From Gemmatimonadota bacterium (GTDB lineage Bacteria > Gemmatimonadota > Gemmatimonadetes > Longimicrobiales > Gaopeijiaceae), in contig VXQO01000113.1 in assembly GCA_009838975.1 (NCBI GenBank), positions 1 to 64,000 of the forward strand: a DNA stretch of 64,000 nucleotides. Direction: 5' to 3'. Positions within the stretch are counted from its first letter, which is position 1; each line of letters opens with the position of its first letter. The notes beneath the pieces were generated by a model. That model was not told the origin of the DNA. It was given only the letters and a program-made list of their open reading frames with translations, and did not search any database. The position numbers and the translations under genes were made by a program. Below, in pieces: positions 34,659 to 43,130 of the stretch.

Positions 34659-35010
34659 TGGAGGCGGCGGGAGTCGAACCCGCGTCCGCGAATGGGTCCT
34701 TCAAGACGTCTACGTGCGTAGATCACCGCTGGGGTTCACTACCGGGAGGGACGGCGAACAGCCCTGCCCGGGCTAGCCACCGGTCGTCTCGTCCTCCGAT
34801 CCGGCGGCAGGGATCGGTGGACCAGCCCGAATTGTCGACGCCTCTTCGCCCCGCCTCGGGCGGGCAGAGCGGGAAGCGGGCTGCTTGTTGGTTAAGCGGC
34901 CAAGGCCAAGTCAGTGTTGGCATTTGTAACGTTTCCGGAGTTTTGCGAGGTCCCCGGACCTCGGCACGCAGCCTCGAACTCGCCAGACACGTCGAAGCCG
35001 TTTCGCCCCC
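34659..35010 (-). ncRNA. ssrA: Transfer-messenger RNA (tmRNA)
   Basis: 352 nt on the minus strand. The 5' end GGGGGCGAAACGGCTTCGACG is the universal tmRNA start, and the 3' end GTTCGACTCCCGCCGCCTCC plus A is the T-arm and acceptor; GGGGGCG pairs with CGCCTCC. The CCA is not encoded. The resume codon GCC begins the tag GCC-AAC-ACT-GAC-TTG-GCC-TTG-GCC-GCT-TAA, giving ANTDLALAA, ending with the LAA degron read by ClpXP-type proteases in trans-translation. SmpB is not in the window. Located between lspA and dusB, both on the same strand. Confidence 0.95.
34892..34921 (-). other. tmRNA tag reading frame (ANTDLALAA)
   Basis: Nine codons from the resume GCC to TAA inside ssrA, encoding the proteolysis tag. 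It is a partial mRNA-like segment, not an independent gene. Confidence 0.9.
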
Positions 35011-35021
35011 ATTGGTTTCAA

Positions 35022-36128
35022 TCAGCGGTCGGTGGCCAGCGCGGACTCCTGCGACCCGGACAACCCCGCGGCGGCAAGATCCGTGTTGGGGCTGTTCGGC
35101 GCACCGATGCCGCGATAACGATAAAGCTGGTCCACACCGGGGAAAACCCCCTGGCGGCGCAGGTGTTCTCCGAGGACGGACCGGACTTCGCCGAGCCCCT
35201 CGACCTGGAAGAGCCTCTGGCGCAACCGGCGGCCTTCCGGCACTCCCTTCGTGTACCAGCCCAGGTGCTTGCGAAACTCCCGCACCGCCTTGTCCGGATC
35301 GTCCTCGAAGGCGACCGCGTTCTCGGCGTGCCGGACGCAGATGCGGAAGCGCGTGGCGAGGTCGGGCTCGCCGGGGACGGGCCGGCCGTCGAGGGCCGCA
35401 CGGGACTGCCGGAAAAGCCAGGGCGCTCCGTGGGAGCCGCGGGCGATCATGATGCCCAGGCACCCGGTCTCGTCCTTCATGCGCCGTGCGTCCTCTCCCG
35501 TGCGGACATCGCCGTTTCCGATCACGGGGATGCCGACCGCCTTCACCACGGCGGCGATCTCCTCCCAGCGGGCAGTTCCCGAGTACATGTCGGCGCGTGT
35601 GCGGGGGTGAAGGGTGACCATGCGGGCCCCGGCGTCCTGGCAGACCCGCGCGATCGCGACCGGATCGCGGCTGGCCTCGTCGAAGCCGGACCGGATCTTC
35701 GCGGTCACCGGCAGACGCGTGGCCTCGTCCACCGAGCGGACGATCCGCGCAACGAGACCCAGGTCGCGCAGGCAGCCGGATCCCCCGTTGCGTTTTACCA
35801 CCTTCTTGACGGGACACCCGAAGTTGATGTCGACGAAGTCGGGCTCGCAGGTCTCGGTCACCAGCGCCGCCGCCTCGCCCATGGCGACAGGATCGGCTCC
35901 GAAGATCTGCACGCCGAGGGGGCGTTCGTCGTCGTGGAAGCGCAGGTAGGCGGCCGTGCGCTCGTTTCCGCGCACGATCCCCTCCGCGCTCACGAACTCG
36001 GTGAGCACGACATCGGCACCGAAGTGCCGGCACAGCCTCCTGAAGGGAGACTCGGACACGCCTGCCTGCGGCGCGAGAAACAGAGGGGTCTCGGGGGCGC
36101 CCGGCACCTCGAAGGGAAGTCCGTTCAT
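35022..36128 (-). CDS. dusB: tRNA-dihydrouridine synthase (DusB-like)
   Basis: 368 residues. FMN-dependent enzyme reducing uridines in tRNA D-loops. Landmarks: LAPQAGVSESPFR, the FGCPVKKVV block, GGSGC with the catalytic cysteine, AKIRSGFD, LHPRTRADMY, and IGNGDV. Length is slightly above DusB average because of a C-terminal extension rich in Ser/Ala/Asp. It ends 12 nt upstream of the tmRNA start and is divergent from ptsN. Confidence 0.9.
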   Translation of the reverse strand: MNGLPFEVPGAPETPLFLAPQAGVSESPFRRLCRHFGADVVLTEFVSAEGIVRGNERTAAYLRFHDDERPLGVQIFGADPVAMGEAAALVTETCEPDFVDINFGCPVKKVVKRNGGSGCLRDLGLVARIVRSVDEATRLPVTAKIRSGFDEASRDPVAIARVCQDAGARMVTLHPRTRADMYSGTARWEEIAAVVKAVGIPVIGNGDVRTGEDARRMKDETGCLGIMIARGSHGAPWLFRQSRAALDGRPVPGEPDLATRFRICVRHAENAVAFEDDPDKAVREFRKHLGWYTKGVPEGRRLRQRLFQVEGLGEVRSVLGEHLRRQGVFPGVDQLYRYRGIGAPNSPNTDLAAAGLSGSQESALATDR

Positions 36129-36238
36129 GCTCTCAAGGTAACGGCACGCGAATGCGGGCTGGATTTGGGGGCCCGTCGCCCGTACCTTCGGCTCCCCGAT
36201 TCGACCTCATCGCCAACCGCAGGGCTCTCCGACCGACC

Positions 36239-36691
36239 ATGCTGCTCAGTGATTACCTCAGCGTCCAACAGATCGATCTCGACCTGGAGGGCGACACGAA
36301 GGAGGAGATTCTGCGCGCGCTGCTGGGATTGTTGCCCCTCGGTGACCGCTCGCGCGACACGTTGTTGCGCACCCTGCGGAGGCGCGAGAATCTCGGGTCG
36401 ACGGGGATCGGCCGGGGAATCGCCATCCCGCACTGCCGCTCACTCGTGGTGAACCGGCTTCACTTGGCGTACGGCCGCAGGCTCGACGGAGTGGACTTCG
36501 AGGCGATCGACGGCCGGCCGGTGTCCCATTTCTTCCTGATCGTGGCGCCGCCGCTCGAAGTGTCGGGACAGTATCTGCCGGTACTGGGGAAGGTGGCGCA
36601 ATTCGCCCGGGATCCGGAAGTGCCGGCCATGCTGGAGTCGCTGACCACCCCGGACGAGCTTCTGGACCTTTTCGAAGCCAAGGGGATCTGA
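36239..36691 (+). CDS. ptsN: PTS EIIA-Ntr-like regulatory protein
   Basis: 150 residues from the ATG at 36239 (MLLSDYLSV), which matches the family start better than the upstream ATG at 36152. The phosphorylated histidine is in GIAIPHCRS. EIIA-Ntr proteins take phosphate from HPr or NPr and regulate potassium transport, sensor kinases and other targets rather than importing sugar. Other phosphotransfer proteins (EI, HPr, EIIA-Man, HprK) are encoded at 43-46.5 kb, and no EIIB/EIIC permease is seen in the window. Confidence 0.85.
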   Translation: MLLSDYLSVQQIDLDLEGDTKEEILRALLGLLPLGDRSRDTLLRTLRRRENLGSTGIGRGIAIPHCRSLVVNRLHLAYGRRLDGVDFEAIDGRPVSHFFLIVAPPLEVSGQYLPVLGKVAQFARDPEVPAMLESLTTPDELLDLFEAKGI

Positions 36692-36728
36692 CGCCGGTGG
36701 ACAACCCCCCGTAGGAGGAGGCGGGCGG

Positions 36729-37166
36729 CTACTTGGTGACGAACATCTTCCGCCAGGCCGTTTGCCCGCTCACCAGCATCTGAACGAAATAGACGCCCGA
36801 GGCGACCCGGTTTCCGTTGCGGTCGCGCCCATCCCAGTAGGCCTCGTAGCGACCAGCGGACGTGTACTCGAGCTGCATCAGCGGCAGTCCTTCACCGCCC
36901 GGGAATCCCAACGCCACGGGGGCGGCCACGAACTGCTGGAGGATGTTGAAGATGCGGATCGACACCGTTACGGGTTCCCCGCTCGAGAACAGCGACTCCG
37001 ACAACTCGAAGGGGATGCGCGTCTCGGGGTTGAAGGGGTTGGGGTAGTTCTGCTCCAGCTTGAAGCCGACATCCCGCTCGTCCAGGGGCGGAGGGAGGTC
37101 CTGGGCGGCCCCGCTCACGGCGCCCCCGGAAACCAGAAAAACCAGAAATAGAAGCAGGCTCTTCAA
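36729..37166 (-). CDS. Small exported protein with type-IX-like C-terminal domain
   Basis: About 145 residues from a TTG at 37166 preceded by AGGA; a signal peptide (SLLLFLVFLVSGGAVSG) is followed by the LEQNYPNPFNPETRI motif and the FlgD-like beta-sandwich ending SGVYFVQMLVSGQTAWRKMFVTK (last ~90 residues). This is the standard C-terminal domain of secretion-system-sorted proteins in FCB bacteria, but here it has no cargo domain in front of it. Convergent with ptsN. Function unknown. Confidence 0.7.
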   Translation of the reverse strand: MKSLLLFLVFLVSGGAVSGAAQDLPPPLDERDVGFKLEQNYPNPFNPETRIPFELSESLFSSGEPVTVSIRIFNILQQFVAAPVALGFPGGEGLPLMQLEYTSAGRYEAYWDGRDRNGNRVASGVYFVQMLVSGQTAWRKMFVTK

Positions 37167-37276
37167 CTTCCGTCCTGCAGTAGAGTCAGTAGCAATGGTA
37201 CGGATGTCCCTCCAGTCTGCAGGCCGCTGTTCGCACATACTACCGCCGGCGGGCACGGCGAGTCAAGCGAACAGTG

Positions 37277-37308
37277 CAGGGCGGAGAGGCTCGCTCCCGC
37301 CCGTCCTG
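37277..37308 (-). terminator. Possible terminator hairpin after selB
   Basis: GGGCGGAG pairs with CTCC-GCCC with one bulged base, in the gap between selB and the small exported gene. Weak T content downstream. Confidence 0.35.
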
Positions 37309-37354
37309 CCGTTTAGACACGGGCACGACCGAGAGTGTTGCACCGTTGCAGGTC

Positions 37355-39289
37355 TCAGGGAGGGCTTTCGGCAACTCGCCGGCCCTGGTCGGTCCGTTCC
37401 GTGATCCCGATTCCGTCGAGGTAGGAAAGCAGCGGAATCAGGTGCTTCCTCGTGACGGGAACGACCTCGCGGAAGTCCGCAGGGCCCAGAGCGCTTTGCC
37501 CTGCAAAACGTTCCACGATCCGTGCCGCAGCACGATCCAGCAAGTCGCTTCTCACCCAGAAGGCGTCCCCGACGAGGCGGATCCGTCTATTGGCCGCCAG
37601 AAAGGCGAGCACGGCCTCCGCCCGGTGGCTGTCGCCCGTGATCTCGGCCGCGAGTTCGCTGGTCGCGGGCCCCTGAAGTCCCGCACCCGAGAGCACCTCC
37701 ATGATGCGTCGCTCGATAACCTCTTCCTCGGGCGAAAGAGCGGGAGCGAACCGTGGCATGCGCGCCACCTTCCCATCGACGACCAGCCGCCCCGCTTCGG
37801 CCAATCGTGCAGCGAGTCCGTCCGCCAGGCGGGGATGGGAACGCGCGGGCAGCGATGTGCGCAGGACATCGAGAGGAGCCCCCGCTTCGAGTGAATGGTC
37901 GCGGTGATGCCGCTCGACGGCCGCCAGCAGGCGTTCTTCGCCGTCGGCGACAAGGGCGGGATCGAAGAGCCTGCCCGCAATGAGTGGGACGCTTCCGGCA
38001 AGGGCCTCCAGCAGGGCGGCCGAATCCGCCTCCCAGCCCGCCAGGACGCCGACTGCGTTCAGGGAGAGGCCGTTCCACGAGGCAAGGGCCGCCGCACCCC
38101 TGACCCCGGCCAGTCCTCCCTGCGACAGCGCCGCCAGCGCGTCTGCCTCCGCGGTCGACATGCGCTTGCGCTTCGGCGGCACCGGTTCGAGGACCACGCC
38201 ACCCGCGATGGTCGTGATCGGCGAATAGGAGCGGATGACGCATCTGTCCCCGCGGCGTGCGACGACCGGCCCCTCGAGTCTCAGCTGAGCGAAGGCCGGC
38301 TCGCCCGGCACGATCTCGTCGATGCCGAAGAGGGCGACGCGGGCCATCACCTCCACCGTGCCCAGGTGGACACGGACGCGCTGGCCTGCTTCCAGGCGCC
38401 ATCCGCTGTCGTGCAACGCGGTGAGCTCGACCGTCAGCATCATGGAGGGGGACCAGGCGGGATGGGTGACGAGGACATCGCCTCGGGAGATCATCCCGCG
38501 CCTCACAGCCGTGCCTGTCAGTGCCAGCGCCGTCCTCTGGCCCGCCCGGGCGTCATCCACCGCGCTCCCGTGTACCTGTACGGCACGGACCCGCGCTTCG
38601 TCGCCGCGGGGAAGGATCCGCACGGTGTCTCCGCGGGACAACGCCCCGGACCAGAGCGTGCCCGTCACCACGGTGCCCGCGCCCCCGACGGCGAAGACGC
38701 GGTCGACGGGGAGGCGGAACAGGTCCTCCGTCGCCCGCCGGGAGGCCCGGGAACCACACCGCACCAGCGCCGCCGACAGCTTCTCCAGGCTGCCGGCGTC
38801 CTTCACCGACACGGGCACGGTTTCGGCGTCCTCATAGGGCGTGTCCCGCAGGAGGTCCTCCACATCCTCGGTCACCAGCTCGAGCCACTCTTCGTCGACG
38901 AGGTCCGCCTTGGTGATCGCGACCACCATTCCCGCAATCCCCAGAAGCCCCGCGATCGCAACGTGTTCGCGCGTCTGGGGCATCACGCTCTCGTCCGCGG
39001 CTACCACGAGGAGGACGATGTCCATCCCGGTCGCTCCCGCCACCATCGTGCGGACGAACCCCTCGTGCCCGGGGACATCGACGATCCCGAACGACCATCC
39101 CTCCGACGGTGAATAGGGCGCGAATCCCAGTTCGATCGTGATCCCGCGCTCCTTTTCCTCGGCGAGTCTGTCCGTATCCACCCCGGTGAGCGCTCGAACC
39201 AGGGAAGTCTTGCCGTGATCGATATGGCCGGCGGTGCCAAGAATGAGGCTGGCGTGTGGTGGCTTGGCCGTACCGGTGTCGCGGGACAT
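37355..39289 (-). CDS. selB: Selenocysteine-specific translation elongation factor
   Basis: 644 residues. The GTPase domain has G1 GTAGHIDHGKTS, G2-region ERGITIELGF, G3 DVPGHEGF and G4 TKAD, with the GITIELGFA signature that separates SelB from EF-Tu. Domains II and III follow, and the C-terminal ~250 residues form winged-helix repeats that bind the SECIS hairpin. It delivers Sec-tRNA to UGA codons, so the organism should encode selenoproteins; selA, selD and tRNA-Sec are not in this window, and no in-frame UGA readthrough candidate was seen here. Ends 20 nt before recO's stop region, same strand. Confidence 0.95.
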   Translation of the reverse strand: MSRDTGTAKPPHASLILGTAGHIDHGKTSLVRALTGVDTDRLAEEKERGITIELGFAPYSPSEGWSFGIVDVPGHEGFVRTMVAGATGMDIVLLVVAADESVMPQTREHVAIAGLLGIAGMVVAITKADLVDEEWLELVTEDVEDLLRDTPYEDAETVPVSVKDAGSLEKLSAALVRCGSRASRRATEDLFRLPVDRVFAVGGAGTVVTGTLWSGALSRGDTVRILPRGDEARVRAVQVHGSAVDDARAGQRTALALTGTAVRRGMISRGDVLVTHPAWSPSMMLTVELTALHDSGWRLEAGQRVRVHLGTVEVMARVALFGIDEIVPGEPAFAQLRLEGPVVARRGDRCVIRSYSPITTIAGGVVLEPVPPKRKRMSTAEADALAALSQGGLAGVRGAAALASWNGLSLNAVGVLAGWEADSAALLEALAGSVPLIAGRLFDPALVADGEERLLAAVERHHRDHSLEAGAPLDVLRTSLPARSHPRLADGLAARLAEAGRLVVDGKVARMPRFAPALSPEEEVIERRIMEVLSGAGLQGPATSELAAEITGDSHRAEAVLAFLAANRRIRLVGDAFWVRSDLLDRAAARIVERFAGQSALGPADFREVVPVTRKHLIPLLSYLDGIGITERTDQGRRVAESPP

Positions 39290-39309
39290 TGGGCGTGCGG
39301 GCGTGCGCG

Positions 39310-40080
39310 TCAGTTCCGCGCGGGGACTTCGGCTCCGGCGTCAGCTTCGGGCTCCAGGAATCGAAAGGACTCGAGGCGCCGGCCGCCCAGCATGTGGAAC
39401 GTAGTGAAGTCGTCGAGCAGCGAAACATGGGCGCGGGCTCCGCGCAGGCCATCGGGGACCCTCCCCGTCAACAGCGTGCCGAGCTGGGCCCTCGCAACCG
39501 GACCCACGCGTCTGGACCCCTCGGCAGCCGGACATCCGGGGCCGCGAATCCCGCCGGCCTCCAGGTCGAAGCGAGCCATCTCCTCCTCCTCAAGGACTGA
39601 TCCGCAGGCGGTGCAAGTTGTCAATTCGGGACCGAAACCCAGTTCCTGGACGATCCGCCAACCGAGCGCGAGCGCCTCCCCGATCACCTCGCCGGGCACG
39701 GCCTGCTCAATTCGCTCGAGCCCCTTCGACAGGGAGTCGAAAAGCTGCGGATGGGGTTCCTGCCCCGCGTGACGCAGCACGAGTTCCGCAGCCACCGATG
39801 CACCCGCGAGACGCCGGACGTCCGCACCGAGGGCCAGATGCGCCCTTGCTGGCGCGAATTCGCGCAGAGTTTGCAGCTCGCGGTTCTCCCGAAAGGAGAT
39901 CACGGCCACGCCCTCCGCGAAGGTGCCGACGCCTCCCTGGCCCCTGGAAGCGCCCCGGTGGACGCCGCGAGCCATGACCCCAACCAGCCCCAGGTCGCGG
40001 GCATAGAACCTCAGGACGCGGCTGCTGTCCGAGAACGGATGGGTACGCAGCAGGATCGCCGGCGTCGTGAGATTGGGCAT
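39310..40080 (-). CDS. recO: DNA repair protein RecO
   Basis: 256 residues from the ATG at 40080 (MPNLTTPAILL). N-terminal OB-fold (about 1-80), helical middle, and a zinc-finger-like CTACG ... GPGC. RecO loads RecA onto SSB-coated DNA in the RecFOR pathway. The larger ORF to 40191 is an out-of-family extension. It is 10 nt from the upstream membrane-protein gene and 20 nt from selB. Confidence 0.88.
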   Translation of the reverse strand: MPNLTTPAILLRTHPFSDSSRVLRFYARDLGLVGVMARGVHRGASRGQGGVGTFAEGVAVISFRENRELQTLREFAPARAHLALGADVRRLAGASVAAELVLRHAGQEPHPQLFDSLSKGLERIEQAVPGEVIGEALALGWRIVQELGFGPELTTCTACGSVLEEEEMARFDLEAGGIRGPGCPAAEGSRRVGPVARAQLGTLLTGRVPDGLRGARAHVSLLDDFTTFHMLGGRRLESFRFLEPEADAGAEVPARN

Positions 40081-40090
40081 TGTACGACGG

Positions 40091-41185
40091 TCACCTCTCC
40101 AGCTCGGCCAGCAGTGCCCTGCGGCGGCCGCGGTATTCGTCGGCTTCGATTTGCCCGTTTTGCCATAGTTCGTCCAGACGGGCGACCGCAACCAGCACGT
40201 CTTGCCGTCGCGCGGCCATCCGTGCGGAAGCGCGCCTTGGCATGCGCATCGCGAGAATCGATCCGGCCACGGTCAGAGCCAGCGCCAGAAGTACGGCCAC
40301 AAGCGGAATGGAAGCGGACGGGCTGAGGGGCCGCCCCGGCGCGACCGTCACCACGGTGCCGGCGAGGTCCCTGCCCGCAAAGCGCCGGTAGGTAGCGCCT
40401 TCCATGTCGAGTGGGCCAACGGACGCCAACCCGTTCACCGTGAGTTCGCCGGCGGGTTCGAGAAACAGCAGCTCCATCGAGCCCGTGCCGCCCTCAAGCG
40501 GCAGCGTGAATGCGTCAGAAGGGACTCGGTAGCGGAACAGGTAGACTCGCTCTCCCGGCGGCACCGGGGCGGACACGTGGACGACGCCTCCGCTGAACGA
40601 AGCCGCATCCGGCGACAGGTCGCTCTGCCCGACCGCGAAGTCGGTGGCGCCGGGCGGCAACGGGTGGGACCAGGTTGCCCCGAACTCGCTGGCGACCACG
40701 GTCGCCGCGCTGCGGTTCTCGATCTCGAACAGGTCTGTCACCATCCAGCCGGGGCCAGGCGCCGATCGCTCGAGAAAGGTGTTTCGGACCCTGACCGGGA
40801 TGTGGATCGCGGGCCCGGCGCCGATGGTCGGAAAGGCACGGATCAGGTAGGTGCCGACGGTGTCCGCTGCCTCGCTCACCGTACCCCCGAAGTAGAGGAT
40901 GCCCTGGTAGCGCAGAGAAGCGAAGTACACGTCGTTGCCCAGGTCGGGATCCTCGGGCTCGGGAATGACGAACTCGAAGCGTCCGTCGCTGCGCACCGAG
41001 ACACTGTCCACCTCGCCGGAGAACAGCGTGGACACGCGATGGAGTACAACCGTACCGCTGTCAGCGAGTTCGTCGCCGATCCGCACCTCTCCGGAAATGA
41101 CCAGCCCCGGAAACGTCTGCGCGTTCAGCGCGGTCGGAAGCACCGCCAGCCCGCAGGCGAGCCATGTGGGAAGAAAGGACCTCAG
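40091..41185 (-). CDS. Exported single-pass membrane protein, unknown function
   Basis: About 364 residues if translation starts at a CTG at 41185 (CTGA overlap with the preceding stop). That start gives a signal peptide (FLPTWLACGLAVLPTALNAQ); the ORF-track GTG at 41143 lacks it. The mature part is beta-rich, with a transmembrane helix near residue 300 (SIPLVAVLLALALTVAGSILA) and a short basic tail ending in a SHOCT-like helix pair (ARLDELWQNGQIEADEYRGRR). No known family assigned. Confidence 0.6.
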   Translation of the reverse strand: MRSFLPTWLACGLAVLPTALNAQTFPGLVISGEVRIGDELADSGTVVLHRVSTLFSGEVDSVSVRSDGRFEFVIPEPEDPDLGNDVYFASLRYQGILYFGGTVSEAADTVGTYLIRAFPTIGAGPAIHIPVRVRNTFLERSAPGPGWMVTDLFEIENRSAATVVASEFGATWSHPLPPGATDFAVGQSDLSPDAASFSGGVVHVSAPVPPGERVYLFRYRVPSDAFTLPLEGGTGSMELLFLEPAGELTVNGLASVGPLDMEGATYRRFAGRDLAGTVVTVAPGRPLSPSASIPLVAVLLALALTVAGSILAMRMPRRASARMAARRQDVLVAVARLDELWQNGQIEADEYRGRRRALLAELER

Positions 41186-41703
41186 CGCTCGAACCGCCCC
41201 AAGTCTTCGGGGCGCATTCTACGGAGGTGTTCCTCCAGCGCTTCCCCGCTCATTCTTCCTTCCTCGCCGTCGTCGGAGTCCTCGTCCTCGTCAGCCCCGT
41301 CCGAAGCCATGGCTTCGGCCACTGAATCGAGAAGGCCTTCCTCGGCGAAGATGCGCGCCTCCGCCCTGAGGGCGATGGCGATGGAGTCGGAGGGTCGCGC
41401 GTCGACCGAGATGATCTCTCCGCCCCGGTCGATGATCAACTCGGCAAAGTAGGTGCTGTCCTTGACCCTGGTGATGAGCACACGCTGCAGGGTGCCCCCC
41501 AGGCCCCCCAATACCGAAACCAGCAGATCGTGGGTGAGCGGACGCTGGAACGAAACGCCCCCCATGTGCATGGCGATCGCGCTGGCCTCGCCCGGGCCGA
41601 TCCAAATCGGGAGAACCCGTTCGCTACCCAGGTCCTTGAGAATGACGACCGGGGTGTTCGACGTCTTGTCGAAAGCGAGGCTCTGCACCCTGACCTCGAT
41701 CAC
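41182..41703 (-). CDS. Bifunctional nuclease (DUF151) family protein
   Basis: 173 residues. The BFN/DUF151 core (about 1-125) shows LPIWIGPGEASAIAMHMGG, PLTHDLL, and ARPSDSIAIALRAEARIFAEEG. An acidic stretch and a helical tail follow. The GTG start has AGGAGG five bases upstream. The family is linked to DNA/RNA cleavage in plants and to unknown roles in bacteria. Coupled to the downstream membrane-protein gene by a CTGA overlap. Confidence 0.85.
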   Translation of the reverse strand: MIEVRVQSLAFDKTSNTPVVILKDLGSERVLPIWIGPGEASAIAMHMGGVSFQRPLTHDLLVSVLGGLGGTLQRVLITRVKDSTYFAELIIDRGGEIISVDARPSDSIAIALRAEARIFAEEGLLDSVAEAMASDGADEDEDSDDGEEGRMSGEALEEHLRRMRPEDLGRFER

Positions 41704-41788
41704 GATGTCCTCCTGGCTTCCCGGCGTCGCCGTCCGTGTTCGTGTCCATGCCGATGATGGGCATCATCGCCTCGCAGCACAACCCGCG

Positions 41789-43024
41789 CTACAGCTTCAG
41801 CGCACTCAAGATGTCATCGACCCTGTCGATGCGCTCCCAGCCGAAGAGCTGCACTTCCCTTCCGTGCGCGACGGCTTTGCGCGGACGGCGGCCGAAGTGG
41901 CCATACGACGCGGTGCGTTCGAACACGGGGCCACCCAGCCCCAGATCCCGTATGATCGCTTCGGGACGGAAGTCGAACACCTGGCTGACCACTTCCGAGA
42001 GTCTTGCGTCGTCCAGCCCGTGCCGTGCCGTGCCGAAAGAGTCCACCCATATCTGCACCGGCTCCGCCACCCCGATGGCGTAGGCCAGTTGCACCTCGCA
42101 GCGCGAGGCGACCCGGGCAGCCACAAGGTTCTTGGCCGCCCATCGGGCCGCATAGGCGCCGGACCGGTCGACCTTGGTCGGATCCTTGCCGGAGAACGCC
42201 CCCCCGCCGTGGCGCCCCATGCCTCCGTAGGTGTCGACGATGATCTTGCGGCCGGTCAGGCCCGTGTCTTCGTGCGGTCCCCCCCGCGTGAAGCTCCCGC
42301 TGGGGTTGATGTGATAGGTGATCTCGGACGGATGGCCGGAAACGAACTCCGGGGGAAGCACCGGGTCGATGACGGTGGCCCTGAGTTCCTCCGCTATCCT
42401 CTGCTGCATGAGTTCGTTGCCGTGTGTGTCGCACTCGTCGTGCTGCGCGCTGAGAACGACCGCCGTGATGCGCAGCGGCTTCCAGTTGCCGTCGTAGGCG
42501 AAGGTGACCTGGGATTTGCCGTCCGGCCTCAGCCACGGAATCTCCCCCTGCTTGCGGGCTTCGGAAAGGCGCTTGACGAGGGCGTGGGCGACGGAGATGG
42601 GAGCAGGCATGAACTCCGGGGTATCGTCGCAGGCGAAACCGAACATCATGCCCTGGTCGCCGGCACCCAGAGGCTTGGCCTGGCCCCCGACCTGCCCGGC
42701 ATTGACGGCCGCTGCGATCTCCGGAGACTGGCCGTGGAGGGTGGACGACACCTTCCAGGCCCCCAGATCGATGCCCGACCGGGGGCTGTCGTAGCCGGCC
42801 CTGACGAGGGTGCGGTGCACGAGGCCGGGGACATCGAGATGACTGGTCCTGCTTACCTCGCCGGCGACGACGGCCAGGTCGGTGGTCACCAGGGTCTCAC
42901 AAGCGGCCCTGCCTCCGGCGTCGTCCGCGAGAATGGCGTCGACCACGGCGTCCGATATCTGGTCTGCGATCTTGTCGGGGTGTCCCTCGGTGACGGATTC
43001 CGAGGTGAACAGGCGGAAGCTCAA
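41789..43024 (-). CDS. metK: S-adenosylmethionine synthetase
   Basis: 411 residues with ESVTEGHPDKIADQISDAV, GAGDQGMMFGFACDDT and GGGAFSGKDPTKVDRSGAY, the substrate and metal-binding motifs of MetK. It makes SAM from methionine and ATP. The start is TTG, about 105 nt downstream of ptsI. No SAM-responsive riboswitch core was recognised in that gap. Confidence 0.95.
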   Translation of the reverse strand: MSFRLFTSESVTEGHPDKIADQISDAVVDAILADDAGGRAACETLVTTDLAVVAGEVSRTSHLDVPGLVHRTLVRAGYDSPRSGIDLGAWKVSSTLHGQSPEIAAAVNAGQVGGQAKPLGAGDQGMMFGFACDDTPEFMPAPISVAHALVKRLSEARKQGEIPWLRPDGKSQVTFAYDGNWKPLRITAVVLSAQHDECDTHGNELMQQRIAEELRATVIDPVLPPEFVSGHPSEITYHINPSGSFTRGGPHEDTGLTGRKIIVDTYGGMGRHGGGAFSGKDPTKVDRSGAYAARWAAKNLVAARVASRCEVQLAYAIGVAEPVQIWVDSFGTARHGLDDARLSEVVSQVFDFRPEAIIRDLGLGGPVFERTASYGHFGRRPRKAVAHGREVQLFGWERIDRVDDILSALKL

Positions 43025-43130
43025 CGGATTGGCTCTTGAAGAAAGGGGTGATTGACTCCACGCGCCGCGACGATCGATTCGTCAGCCGGCTGGCCGGGGA
43101 GTTCGCAGCAACGGGTAACTACGATAACCG

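Noticed and set aside
37167-37354. tRNA-Sec gene next to selB
   Set aside because: No 8+5 bp acceptor/T-stem fold with a TCA anticodon could be found in the gap.
43025-43130. SAM riboswitch upstream of metK
   Set aside because: Only ~105 nt, no recognisable consensus.
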